Assembly (NCBI GenBank): GCA_003212345.1
Contig: QCPZ01000001.1
Location: 156,501-220,500, forward strand
Direction of reading: 5' to 3'
Origin: SAR116 cluster bacterium AG-447-A06
GTDB taxonomy: Bacteria; Pseudomonadota; Alphaproteobacteria; Puniceispirillales; Puniceispirillaceae
DNA: 64,000 bases
Part shown: one piece after another, positions 16,746 through 25,803 of the stretch
Layout of the letters: every line of letters begins with the position of its first letter
Position numbering within the stretch: the first letter of the stretch is position 1
Made by a program: the position numbers and the translations under genes
The notes under the pieces: model-generated
What the model saw: the letters and a program-made list of their open reading frames with translations, nothing else
What the model was told of the DNA's origin: nothing
Databases searched by the model: none

Positions 16746-17507
16746 TTATTGCCCAGCATAAGGCACCCTTTTCATGCCATGTTTAATCCAACCTTTGATC
16801 CCGTTGCGTAGGTGACTCAGATTTGAATATCCGAGTTGATGGACAAGCGCATTCCCTAGCTTATTCGTTCTATTACCGGTACGGCAATATAGCACTATTG
16901 GGGTCTTTAAAGATGAGGCCAGAGATGAAAATTTCTGCTGAAAATCATGATGTAAACGCCCAGCTTTTGTGAAAGCAGTTATTGTTTTTGCGCCGTTAAT
17001 AATTCCTGTTTTTTGCCATTCATCTTCTCTACGAATGTCAATAATCACAGCACCTTGAGCTTGAGCCGCTAATAATTCATCTGGGTTCATCAGTCCCAGT
17101 GTCAGAGGTTTGCTGGCGGCCAATAACTCAACTTCAAAAATCAAAGTGGCGTTTGGTGGGATCACCCCTCCCGCCCCTGTGGCTCCATAGCCCAGTTCAG
17201 GTGGGATTGTCAGACGACGAATTTCGCCGATGGACATACCCTCAAGGCCCAAATCCCAGCCTTTTATCACCTCGCCTTTTCCAAGTGTGAAGCTAAATGG
17301 CCACCCACGTGGACGCGAGGCATCAAAAACTGTTCCGTCGGTTAATTTGCCTTCATAATGGACAAAGATTTGTTGATTAGCTGTGGCGCGATCACCTTTT
17401 CCCTTTTGCAGTGTCTCAACAACAAACCCCTCGTTTGCCAGGGCTGGTGAAAATTTGAAAACCAATAGTGTAAATATTACTGCAATAAATCTTTTGATCA
17501 TGATCAT
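16746..17507 (-). CDS. Exported FKBP-type prolyl isomerase fused to a rhodanese domain
   Basis: 253 residues in three parts. Residues 1-24 form a signal peptide (basic start, hydrophobic core, cleavage after PALA). Residues ~28-132 are an FKBP domain, with IFVHYEGKLTDGTVFDAS, VIKGWDLGLEGMSIGE, RLTIPPELGYGATG and PPNATLIFEVELL all canonical. Residues ~140-250 are a rhodanese domain with active-site loop VLYCRTGNRTN, Cys included, and the ending RNGIKGW. The product should be periplasmic, a proline isomerase carrying a potential persulfide-forming cysteine. The combination is uncommon to my knowledge. It is transcribed divergently from the aminotransferase gene. Confidence 0.9.
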   Translation of the reverse strand: MIMIKRFIAVIFTLLVFKFSPALANEGFVVETLQKGKGDRATANQQIFVHYEGKLTDGTVFDASRPRGWPFSFTLGKGEVIKGWDLGLEGMSIGEIRRLTIPPELGYGATGAGGVIPPNATLIFEVELLAASKPLTLGLMNPDELLAAQAQGAVIIDIRREDEWQKTGIINGAKTITAFTKAGRLHHDFQQKFSSLASSLKTPIVLYCRTGNRTNKLGNALVHQLGYSNLSHLRNGIKGWIKHGMKRVPYAGQ

Positions 17508-17686
17508 TTCCAGTTCTGGTGAAAGCTGCTAAGGAAATCATTTTAACAAATGCTTTTTCTGTCAAATATTTAGGAGCTATTTTGGATCACAGTTTAGCAC
17601 ACAAGTTTTTGTTGTTCAGCCCTGTTGACAGTGACTCATCAATACGTAACCTTTTAAGGGCAAAAACTATCGGAAGAGGTCTCGTC

Positions 17687-18886
17687 ATGAAATTCGCTCC
17701 GCGCATGAGTCGTTTTAAAGCCTCGCCGAGCCAAATTGCCTCAGCACGCGTTCGTGATATGGTCGCGAACGGCCATGATATTGTCAAGCTCACCGCGGGC
17801 GAACCAGACTTTCCAACACCGGACAATGCCAAGGCGGCCGCCATAGCCTGCATGGACGCGAACGAAATCCGCTACACACCGATTAATGGTTTGCCAGAAA
17901 TGCGCCACGCCGCACAATTTAAATTCAAGCGAGACAACGGTCTTGAATACGCATTGGATCAAATAGCAGTTGGGTCCGGCACAAAACAAATTCTTTTCAA
18001 TTGCCTCATGGCAACCGTCTCCAAAGGAGACGAAATCATTATTCCAGCACCCTACTGGGCTTCTTACCCAGATATGGTGCAATTGGCAGGGGGGACACCT
18101 ACAATTGTCAATTGCAGCCAGAATAACCAATTCAAGATGCGTCCGGAGCAGCTTGCAGAAGCAATTACTGCTAACACGAAATGGCTGATGTTTAGCTCAC
18201 CGAGCAACCCAACGGGCGCAACATACTCACTGGATGAATTGAAGGCACTTGCCGAAGTTTTAGCGGCGCACCCACATGTATACATCCTGACAGATGATGT
18301 TTACGAGCATCTAATATACGACGATCGTACGTTTCATACTTTAGCAGAGGTAGAGCCTGCCCTTTACGACCGAACGGTTACGTGTAATGGCGTCTCAAAA
18401 GGTTATTCAATGACTGGGTGGCGTGTTGGTTTCGCGGGTGGACCCAAAGATATTATCGCCAACATGTCAAAAATGCAGTCGCAAAGCACATCAGGCTCTT
18501 CTGCTGTTAGCCAAGCAGCAGCCGTTGCTGCGTTAACGGGCCCGCAAGAATTCGTGGTGGAGCGAACTGCAAACTTGCAGCTACGCCGTGACATTCTTTT
18601 CGACAAGTTGAATAAATCGAAGGGTCTTAAATGTGACCTGCCTGGAGGTGCAATGTATATTTTTTGCTCGTGTGCCGGGAATATCGGCAAGAAGGCTCCA
18701 AATGGCAAATTAATCGAGACGGACGAAGATTTTACTATGTATCTTCTCAATTCGGTCGGTGTTGCTGTAGTGCAGGGCAACGCATATGGATTATCACCCT
18801 TTTTCCGGGCTAGCTTCGTTGCGCCAGAAGCTGACCTGATTCGTGGCGGTGATAAAATTCAAGAAGCCTGCGCTGCGCTCAGCTAG
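17687..18886 (+). CDS. Aspartate aminotransferase family protein (class I)
   Basis: About 399 residues from the ATG at 17687, with AGAGG upstream, matching the usual AspC/AAT length. The track's upstream 56 codons are probably untranslated. Motifs: TAGEPDFPTPDNA, SPSNPTGATYS, LTDDVYEHLIYDD and NGVSKGYSMTGWRVGF with the PLP lysine. It interconverts aspartate and 2-oxoglutarate with oxaloacetate and glutamate; such enzymes also transaminate cysteine to 3-mercaptopyruvate. The next gene encodes a multi-rhodanese protein, which makes the cysteine reaction worth considering (inference). Confidence 0.88.
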   Translation: MKFAPRMSRFKASPSQIASARVRDMVANGHDIVKLTAGEPDFPTPDNAKAAAIACMDANEIRYTPINGLPEMRHAAQFKFKRDNGLEYALDQIAVGSGTKQILFNCLMATVSKGDEIIIPAPYWASYPDMVQLAGGTPTIVNCSQNNQFKMRPEQLAEAITANTKWLMFSSPSNPTGATYSLDELKALAEVLAAHPHVYILTDDVYEHLIYDDRTFHTLAEVEPALYDRTVTCNGVSKGYSMTGWRVGFAGGPKDIIANMSKMQSQSTSGSSAVSQAAAVAALTGPQEFVVERTANLQLRRDILFDKLNKSKGLKCDLPGGAMYIFCSCAGNIGKKAPNGKLIETDEDFTMYLLNSVGVAVVQGNAYGLSPFFRASFVAPEADLIRGGDKIQEACAALS

Positions 18887-19003
18887 AAGCGATTTATTCT
18901 TAAAGTACCTTGTCACTGAAAGTGTACAGAATTTCTGAAAAATCACTCTTATGTTTTCGCATTAGGGTCCCGCGTATGAAGCCATAGTTAGGAGCGTGCT
19001 TGA

Positions 19004-20590
19004 ATGAACTCAATTTCGCCAAAAAATTTGAAGCCGATGCTCACGGCGGACGCAGAAATTGCGTTTCTCGACGTGCGCGAGCACGGGCAATACGGCGAAG
19101 GACACCCATTCTTTTCTGTACATGTCGGTTACAGCACCATTGAAGTCGAGGTGCCGCTTCTTGTGCCAAGAAAAGATGTGACTGTTGTCGTGATGGACGA
19201 CGGCGATGGCATTAGTAAGAGAGCCGCGCATGCACTAAACAGACTTGGGTATAGTGATGTCATGGTTCTAGAAGGAGGCGCGCCCGGTTGGGCTGCGGCC
19301 GGATACACACTATTCAAGGGCGTCAATGTTCCGTCAAAGACGTTTGGTGAACTGGTAGAACATCAGTGCTTGACCCCGTCACTCTCCGCAGAAGAGTTAA
19401 AGCTTAGGTTGGAGCGAAATGAGCCTACGATAGTGTTGGATGGACGCCCAAAAGATGAATATTTTAAGATGTCAATTCCATCAGCACGATCCTGCCCCAA
19501 CGCAGAATTAGCATATCGAATTCCCACTCTCGCAATAGATCCAGAAACGACATTAGTCATTAATTGTGCAGGGCGCACCCGTTCAATCATAGGTGCTGAA
19601 ACATTACGCCAATGTGGGTTTTCAAATCCAATTCTAGCGCTTCGTAACGGGACACAGGGGTGGGCCTTGAGCGGTTTTAATTTAGACCATGAAATACACT
19701 CAGATCCTCTGCCGACAGTCGATCCTGAAGCCCGTGCTCAAGCAGTTAGAACCGCCAATAATCTGATTAAGAGATTAGCACTACCACAAATTTCTTCAGA
19801 ATTGCTCCGGACATGGGAGAAAGAATCCAAGCGAACGACTTACATTTTCGATGTGCGAACGGAAGAGGAATTCTCTATTGGTCATTGGCCAGACGCCCGC
19901 CACGCCCCGGGGGGACAATTAGTGCAAGCAACAGATCAGTATTTGGCTGTTCGCAACGCCCGAATTGTTTTATGTGATGATACAGGATTGCGCGCCGCTA
20001 CAACAGCCATGTGGCTCCGCAGCATGGGCCATGATGTCACCATCCTTGAAGAAGACGTGTCTCAGACAATTACATCAAAAGTCAAGCGCACAGTTGCTAA
20101 TGTCGTCATCGATGCGACATTGGTTTCTCCTGAGGGTGCGTTTGAAAGAGTTGCTGCCGGAGCAATTTTATTCGATGCTTCCCGTAGTCAAAATTATCGC
20201 CGCGGGCATGCACGCGGATCAATCTGGATAACCCGGTCACAAGTAACAAGCTTGGATTGCCGCCCCAAAGATACAATCATTGTTACCGGTCAGGAAAAAT
20301 CACTGATCCTTGGTGTTGTGCGCGATTTCTTAGAACTAGGGTTTACCGATATATTTTGGTTTGAGGGTTCGCCTGAGGTTTGGAGCGGGGCTGGGTTTGA
20401 AATCGAACAAACACCGGACTGTCCAACAGATCAGGAGTGCATAGATTTTCTTTTCTTTGTTCATGATCGCCATGACGGCAATATGGATGCGGCCCGGCGC
20501 TACCTTGAATGGGAAACCGGTTTGTTGGCTCAACTAGACGATCAAGAACGTGGCATTTTAAAGCCGCCGCAGTCAAATTCGACCCTGTAG
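19004..20590 (+). CDS. Protein with four tandem rhodanese domains
   Basis: 528 residues contain four rhodanese-like domains, roughly 1-120, 125-245, 260-365 and 370-480, each ending in a V-L-E/R-x-G-x-x-x-W-type motif. Active-site loops: domain 1 has VVVMDDGDGIS (no Cys); domain 2 has LVINCAGRTRS (Cys present); domain 3 has IVLCDDTGLR (Cys present, loop atypical); domain 4 has IIVTGQEKS (no Cys). A ~45-residue tail ends with YLEWETGLLAQLDDQE. There is no signal peptide, so it is probably cytoplasmic. Only domain 2 looks fully competent for sulfur transfer. AGGAG lies 10 nt before the ATG. Confidence 0.88.
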   Translation: MNSISPKNLKPMLTADAEIAFLDVREHGQYGEGHPFFSVHVGYSTIEVEVPLLVPRKDVTVVVMDDGDGISKRAAHALNRLGYSDVMVLEGGAPGWAAAGYTLFKGVNVPSKTFGELVEHQCLTPSLSAEELKLRLERNEPTIVLDGRPKDEYFKMSIPSARSCPNAELAYRIPTLAIDPETTLVINCAGRTRSIIGAETLRQCGFSNPILALRNGTQGWALSGFNLDHEIHSDPLPTVDPEARAQAVRTANNLIKRLALPQISSELLRTWEKESKRTTYIFDVRTEEEFSIGHWPDARHAPGGQLVQATDQYLAVRNARIVLCDDTGLRAATTAMWLRSMGHDVTILEEDVSQTITSKVKRTVANVVIDATLVSPEGAFERVAAGAILFDASRSQNYRRGHARGSIWITRSQVTSLDCRPKDTIIVTGQEKSLILGVVRDFLELGFTDIFWFEGSPEVWSGAGFEIEQTPDCPTDQECIDFLFFVHDRHDGNMDAARRYLEWETGLLAQLDDQERGILKPPQSNSTL

Positions 20591-20608
20591 AACAGAAATT
20601 TCAGAGTT

Positions 20609-20635
20609 TTGACAAATACAAAAAGAACCTATACC
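20609..20635 (+). promoter_or_regulatory. Weak candidate promoter upstream of TAXI gene
   Basis: TTGACA, 15-bp spacer, TATACC, about 100 bp before the TAXI start. The -35 is perfect but the spacer is short. Confidence 0.25.
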
Positions 20636-20736
20636 AAGAATGGGGACAGTTGATAAAAGCCCCAAAAATCAGGGTATCCAATAGTGAATATCACCCGCTG
20701 AAAAATCAGCATTTTTACATATGGAAGGAGACTTCA

Positions 20737-21750
20737 ATGAAATCGAAAAAAACACTTCTTGCTGCAGCTCTCGGAGCGGCGTTCTTAACTGCTGGTTCCC
20801 CAGTATTGGCGCAAGATATGACGTTTTTCCGCATCGCATCAGGCAGTGCGGGTGGAACTTATTACCCTATGGCTGGACTTTTGGCTCAAGTGATTTCGAA
20901 CCCACCAGGCGCACGAACATGTGCCAAAGGCGGTAACTGTGGCATGGAAGGTTTAGTCGCCATTGCGCAATCAGCGCATGGTTCCGTGGCTAATGTTAAT
21001 TCAATCAAATCAGACCAGGTTGAGTCGGGATTCGCGCAGTCAGACGTCACTTACTGGGCCTATACAGGCACTGGTCCGTTCAAAGGAAAAGAGCCGATAA
21101 AAAAGCTTTGCGTACTTGCCAGCTTGTATCCAGAACATGTTCACGTAATTGCTGGTAAAGGCCGGAATATCAAGTCCGTAGGTGATCTAAAGGGTAAGAG
21201 TGTTGCTATGGGGCTTCCGGGATCGGGAGCATTGGTTGGCGCACGTCTTGTCGTTGATGCCTATGGTCTAGATGAGAAGAAGGATTTTAAGGCTGAGTAT
21301 GTAAAATCAAAAACTGGTGCCGACATGATCCGAGACAATCACCTAGACGCCTTCATTACTGTCACTGGTTACCCGAATGCTTCAATCGTAGAGATGGCCT
21401 CGACCCAAGGTGCTGAAGTCGTGACAGTAGCTGGTGCAGCGCGCGATGCACTTATCAAAAAAGCGCCGTTCTACTCCAAGGCGGTAATTCCAGGTGGTAC
21501 ATACAAAGGTAACGATAGTGATGTTGAGACAGTTGCAGTAGGTGCACTGTGGGTGTCACGCAACAACATTCCTGAAGATGTACAATACGGTGTGGTGAAG
21601 GGGCTTTTTGGCAATAAGAAAGCTGCCAAGGTCCTTGCAAATGGCCATGCCAAAGGAAAATCTATGACCCTAGAAACAGCTTTTGATGGTGTGCCAATCC
21701 CACTTTGTAAGGGTGCAGAGCGATTCTACAAGGAAGTTGGCGCAAGATAA
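20737..21750 (+). CDS. TAXI-family TRAP transporter solute-binding protein
   Basis: About 337 residues. AAGGAG sits 7 nt before the ATG at 20737, and a clear signal peptide follows (MKSKKTLLAAALGAAFLTAG, cleaved near VLAQ). The track's upstream extension overlaps the rhodanese gene and is not credible. FRIASGSAGGTYYPMAGLLA is the TAXI signature (T-A-x-x-G-T-Y-Y), followed by SDVTYWAYTGTGPFKGK and LCVLASLYPEHVHVIAGK. It binds an organic anion in the periplasm for the fused permease downstream. Known TAXI ligands include glutamate-type substrates, and this one is unknown. Three cysteines in RTCAKGGNCGME and PLCKGAE might form disulfides. Confidence 0.93.
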   Translation: MKSKKTLLAAALGAAFLTAGSPVLAQDMTFFRIASGSAGGTYYPMAGLLAQVISNPPGARTCAKGGNCGMEGLVAIAQSAHGSVANVNSIKSDQVESGFAQSDVTYWAYTGTGPFKGKEPIKKLCVLASLYPEHVHVIAGKGRNIKSVGDLKGKSVAMGLPGSGALVGARLVVDAYGLDEKKDFKAEYVKSKTGADMIRDNHLDAFITVTGYPNASIVEMASTQGAEVVTVAGAARDALIKKAPFYSKAVIPGGTYKGNDSDVETVAVGALWVSRNNIPEDVQYGVVKGLFGNKKAAKVLANGHAKGKSMTLETAFDGVPIPLCKGAERFYKEVGAR

Positions 21751-21770
21751 TCACTAAATAAACAAACATG

Positions 21771-21799
21771 CTGGAGACGTAAAAGCGTCTCCAGTTTTT
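21771..21799 (+). terminator. Rho-independent terminator between TAXI gene and permease gene
   Basis: CTGGAGACG-TAAAAG-CGTCTCCAG, a perfect 9-bp stem, then TTTTT. It lies 20 bp after the TAXI stop and before the co-directional permease. Partial read-through would give more binding protein than permease. Confidence 0.85.
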
Positions 21800-21852
21800 A
21801 ATTTACAATTTTTTAATTATGATTATGTGTGCCACAAGGAAGGCGATCGGTT

Positions 21853-24507
21853 ATGGCAGATTCTGCTATTGATTATAAAAAAGCCGAGGAGCTTGAAGAA
21901 CGTTACGATCCGGAAATGCAATTTCGCAGCACTTACGCCTTAGCTAAGTGGATGGTCGTAGGTTTGCTGTTTTTACTTTCATTATTTCATTATTACACTG
22001 CCGGTTTTGGGGTGTTGACGCACCACTGGCATGTTGGCTTTCACCTGGCGTTTGTGCTGGGGCTGATTTATCTAGTGTACACGCCGCATCGTGGCGTTGA
22101 TGGTATTGGCCAAATCGCGCCAACCGCAGGGCTTTCAATTCGTTGGCCGGATCTCGTCAAAATTGGGGTTCCAACGCTTTTTGTATACGGTATGATGGGC
22201 ACCTTTCCAGCAATAGTGCTCTTCAGCTACTTTATTTTCGTAGTACATTTCTCACGTCGTTTTTGCGCGTCGCATGACATCCCTGAAAGAGCTACCACTG
22301 ATCATGTGCTTGTCGCCATGCTAGCATTGTTTGCCTTACATATGGCCGGTGTTGTCACTGGTCTTATCGACGAAAATCTGTGGGGTAAAAACGGTGCGCC
22401 GCCTGCAATACGGGTTGGTGCGGCGGTGATGATGTTGGCTATGGCCATCGAAGCGCGGCGGCGTATGGCCGTTGTAACCATTATTTTCCTGGCCGTCGGT
22501 TACTACTTCGGTGGCGGCATCGGTGATTTCACCTGGGGGATCGATAACAACGGCCTTAAACTGATCACGGCGGTCAGCTTTTTATCACTTCTAATTTCGG
22601 TGGAGCCGTTAATCCGCGGAGTTGTCTACCGAACAAGCGCTGAGGCCAAAGCCCACGATGCGTCACGCCATGGTGGTGTTCCTTTTTATGATTGGTTTTT
22701 GTTTGTGCTGATCGGCATTTCGTCCTTATACGTGGCTGTGACATACGAGGGAATGGGAGATATCCTATTTGAGCTCAACTTCCGGATTGGTGATCCACAC
22801 TTCATTGATATCATGATGGGTACAGCACTGGTGCTAATTGTTGTTGAAGCGGCAAGACGAACCTCGGGAATATCATTGCCAATTATCACCAACTTGTTCG
22901 TCATGTACGCGCTATTTGGCATTTATTTTCAATACCCATTGGTTAATCCAGGTACAAGTTGGCCAGCACTAATGGACCACCTGTATTTGAAAGGAGAGGG
23001 GATAAACGGTCGCCCCGTTTTCGTGGTCGCTACATATGTATTCCATTTTGTTCTGTTTGGCATGGTTGCGATCCGGGTTGGATTGGGACAGCTTTTCATC
23101 GATATTGCGCATTGTGTAGCGGGTCGTTTTGCGGGGGGGCCGGCGAAGGTTAGTGTTCTGGCATCGGGTATGATGGGTATGATTTCCGGGTCTTCAATTG
23201 CAAATACTGTGATGACTGGTTCACTGACCATCCCGACCATGAAGCGTATTGGTTACAAACCGCATTTTGCTGGCGCAGTGGAGGCTGCCGCATCAACTGG
23301 TGGGCAGATTACACCACCAATTATGGGTTCAGCCGCGTTCTTGATGGTTGAATTCCTGGAAATCCCCCTTAAGAACGTCATTCTGGCGGCAATCATTCCG
23401 GCAACCATGCATTTCCTCGGTGTCTTGACTATGGTCCATTTTGAGGCCAAGCGGCTTGGGCTTCGTGGTCTTCGAGATGAAGAAATTCCGAAGCTTAGGC
23501 AAGCGCTTTCCCGGCGTTGGCTGACCATCATCCCGTTTCTGAGCATAATTTATATGATTTTCTCCGGATCCACACCCTACTGGGCGGCATTCTGGGCAAT
23601 CAGTGCTGCCCTGGTAATGGGCTTTGCCAAGTCATTTGTTGGGTGGGTCGCGCGCACCCAATTGAACATAAATGAAGAGAAAGTAACAAAATATATTGGG
23701 TGCGATGCTATCAACTTACGCGGTTTCATTGACGCTTTTCAAATGGGTGGTAAATATGCGCTTTCGGTGGGAGCGGCCGCCGCAACCGTCGGAATCATTA
23801 TTGGTGTGCTGACTGTCACGGGTACACCGTTTAATATTGCAGCCATGGTCAATGCCTTCGCATTAGACTTTGGTACCTTGTTGAGTGCAGTCGACCCGAC
23901 CGGCCTGCTTACAGTGCAATCTGCGACTTTATTCATGACATTGGTGCTGGTTGCTGTTTCTTGTATTGTAATGGGGGCAGGACTACCAACCACGGCGACC
24001 TATCTCGTTTTGGCTACCATGGCAACGCCGGCACTGGCCGTGCTCGGTGTTGACGCTATGCAAACGCACTTTTTTGTTTTTTATTATGGCGTGTTGGCAG
24101 ATATTACGCCACCAGTGGCGCTAGCGGCGTACGCTGGCGCCACAATCGCGCAGGCGAATCTGATGCAGACCGGAAATACTGCTTTCAGGCTTGGTGCGGC
24201 TAAAGCTCTCGTGCCGTTCGTGTTCATGTATGCGCCGTCAATGCTGCTGGTATTGGATGGTTTCACTTGGGAAGAGTTCTTCATCGCCACTGGCGGTTGC
24301 GCTTTGGGCGTTATTATGTTGGGTGCGGCGCTTACCGGCTATTTTGTTGCAGAAATGCGGTCATGGCATCGCTGGCTACTTGGATTGGCGTCAATCCTGG
24401 TCGTTGCACCCGGCATGGAATCAGGCGCGATCGGCATGGTTTTAGCGCTGCCAGTAATTTTGTTACAATTAAGAGCTTGGCAGCGCAACCGGTCGATATT
24501 GACATAG
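21853..24507 (+). CDS. TRAP transporter fused permease (4TM-12TM)
   Basis: About 884 residues from the ATG at 21853 (AAGGAAGG upstream; the track uses a GTG eight codons earlier). The protein is almost wholly hydrophobic. Early helices correspond to the DctQ-like part and later ones to the DctM-like part. Family motifs: SGSSIANTVMTGSLTIPTMK, AAASTGGQITPPIMGSAAF, VSCIVMGAGLPTTATYLVLA and YYGVLADITPPVALAAYAGA. This is the fused permease class that partners TAXI proteins; it drives uptake with a Na+ or H+ gradient. It forms a two-gene transporter with the preceding gene, split by a terminator. Confidence 0.95.
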   Translation: MADSAIDYKKAEELEERYDPEMQFRSTYALAKWMVVGLLFLLSLFHYYTAGFGVLTHHWHVGFHLAFVLGLIYLVYTPHRGVDGIGQIAPTAGLSIRWPDLVKIGVPTLFVYGMMGTFPAIVLFSYFIFVVHFSRRFCASHDIPERATTDHVLVAMLALFALHMAGVVTGLIDENLWGKNGAPPAIRVGAAVMMLAMAIEARRRMAVVTIIFLAVGYYFGGGIGDFTWGIDNNGLKLITAVSFLSLLISVEPLIRGVVYRTSAEAKAHDASRHGGVPFYDWFLFVLIGISSLYVAVTYEGMGDILFELNFRIGDPHFIDIMMGTALVLIVVEAARRTSGISLPIITNLFVMYALFGIYFQYPLVNPGTSWPALMDHLYLKGEGINGRPVFVVATYVFHFVLFGMVAIRVGLGQLFIDIAHCVAGRFAGGPAKVSVLASGMMGMISGSSIANTVMTGSLTIPTMKRIGYKPHFAGAVEAAASTGGQITPPIMGSAAFLMVEFLEIPLKNVILAAIIPATMHFLGVLTMVHFEAKRLGLRGLRDEEIPKLRQALSRRWLTIIPFLSIIYMIFSGSTPYWAAFWAISAALVMGFAKSFVGWVARTQLNINEEKVTKYIGCDAINLRGFIDAFQMGGKYALSVGAAAATVGIIIGVLTVTGTPFNIAAMVNAFALDFGTLLSAVDPTGLLTVQSATLFMTLVLVAVSCIVMGAGLPTTATYLVLATMATPALAVLGVDAMQTHFFVFYYGVLADITPPVALAAYAGATIAQANLMQTGNTAFRLGAAKALVPFVFMYAPSMLLVLDGFTWEEFFIATGGCALGVIMLGAALTGYFVAEMRSWHRWLLGLASILVVAPGMESGAIGMVLALPVILLQLRAWQRNRSILT

Positions 24508-24553
24508 AAACATTGGCTGTCCGCTCCCAAATTGCACTTTGGAGTCAATTGGC

Positions 24554-25798
24554 ATGGCATATCTTGACCGACAGCGCGCCTCAAAACTAATGGCCCAAGC
24601 GCATCTAGAGGGTTTAATTTTCTTCTCACCAGAGAACTTCCTATACGCGACCGGTGTCTCATCTGGTGTGGCAACGATGTGGCGCAAAGCTGGGGCTGTC
24701 GCTGTTTTTGTGCCTGCTGATCCAAATACCGCAGAAACCGCTGTTGTTAGCGATTTGTTTGTTCAAAGCTTCAAGGATTCGAGTCACATAAAAGACGTTC
24801 GGGAAAGCCCAATTTGGGTAGAAAGCAACAATCTTGATGGATACGATCCAATTGAAGACCCACAAGTATTAATTCGTTCATTAAAGCAAAATGCAGAACG
24901 CAACGTGGCGTTTACTCGTCCGACTACATTTGACCCGAGAATCTGCTTTAAGCATTTGGCCGACGCAATCAGTGAGTCCGGACTTAATAAAGCAAATATA
25001 GGTTTTGAGGCATCAGCAGTCTCTATAAGAGAGTTCTCTGAGCTGAAAACAAACCTTAGTAATGTGAATTTGATTGATGGGACTGATGTCATTGACAGAC
25101 TTAAAATGGTCAAATCTGCTGCCGAGGTAAAAAATTTGCGGTTAGCTGTAGAAATTGCAGAAAGTGGCCTTTGCGCAGTGCGAGAAGCAATCAGTCCCGA
25201 AATAACGAGAGATGCACTTGCCGCTGTATGGACTAATGCGATCAATCGGCACCCCAAATCAAACAACTTGTCTGGAGCATGGGAGTATATTTCTGTTGGC
25301 CCCAACCCCTGGGTTGGTGGGCGACCTGCAAAATCTGGTGATTTAATCAAGGTTGATGTTGGGTGCCGAGTCAATGGATATACATCTGACAGTGCAAGAA
25401 CGTTTGTTCTTGGACAACCTAACAAATTGCAAGAACAAATTTTTGAAGCACTGTTGACAGGTTTTAATGCTGGGACAAAGATGCTCAGCCCGGGTGTGCC
25501 TCTGTCGGAGGTTCATCATGTGACCCAGAATGCAATCCGTAATGCTGGGTTCCCGCATTACACACGTGGACATTTTGGGCATGGTTTAGGAGCTGGCTTG
25601 GGCAGCGAAGAGTGGCCTTTTATTGCCGCTGATGCCACATCAGGTTTTGAGCCAGGAATGGTCGTCGCATTTGAATGCCCTTGGTATATCAATGGAGTCG
25701 GCGGCCTGATCATTGAAAATCAAGTCCTAATTACAGAATCTGGCCACGAAATGATGAACGCCCTACCATTGGGCCTTGTCAGTGTAGCGGTTAGCTGA
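24554..25798 (+). CDS. M24-family metallopeptidase (Xaa-Pro peptidase/creatinase fold)
   Basis: About 414 residues from the ATG at 24554, with GGAG 9 nt upstream. It has an N-terminal creatinase-like domain (LEGLIFFSPENFLYATG) and a C-terminal pita-bread domain. All five metal ligands are visible: the two Asp in VDVGCRVNGYTSDSARTF, His in GHFGHGLGAG, Glu in VAFECPWY and Glu in IIENQVLIT. It could cleave Xaa-Pro peptides or hydrolyse a small amide such as creatine or ectoine derivatives; the family does not decide. It starts 46 bp after the TAXI permease, so it may act on the imported substrate. Confidence 0.88.
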   Translation: MAYLDRQRASKLMAQAHLEGLIFFSPENFLYATGVSSGVATMWRKAGAVAVFVPADPNTAETAVVSDLFVQSFKDSSHIKDVRESPIWVESNNLDGYDPIEDPQVLIRSLKQNAERNVAFTRPTTFDPRICFKHLADAISESGLNKANIGFEASAVSIREFSELKTNLSNVNLIDGTDVIDRLKMVKSAAEVKNLRLAVEIAESGLCAVREAISPEITRDALAAVWTNAINRHPKSNNLSGAWEYISVGPNPWVGGRPAKSGDLIKVDVGCRVNGYTSDSARTFVLGQPNKLQEQIFEALLTGFNAGTKMLSPGVPLSEVHHVTQNAIRNAGFPHYTRGHFGHGLGAGLGSEEWPFIAADATSGFEPGMVVAFECPWYINGVGGLIIENQVLITESGHEMMNALPLGLVSVAVS

Positions 25799-25803
25799 AT
25801 ATG

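Noticed and set aside
17519-17686. 56-codon N-terminal extension of the aminotransferase
   Set aside because: Family length fits the ATG at 17687 and the extension matches nothing; it probably contains the promoter.
20509-20736. N-terminal extension of the TAXI protein in the ORF track
   Set aside because: Overlaps the rhodanese gene and precedes a clear ribosome site, ATG and signal peptide at 20737.
24554-25798. M24 protein as the DMSP lyase DddP
   Set aside because: DddP is also an M24-fold protein found in marine Alphaproteobacteria, but the N-terminal domain, length and the residues around the metal site here read as the Xaa-Pro peptidase/creatinase type, and the DddP segments I recall are absent.
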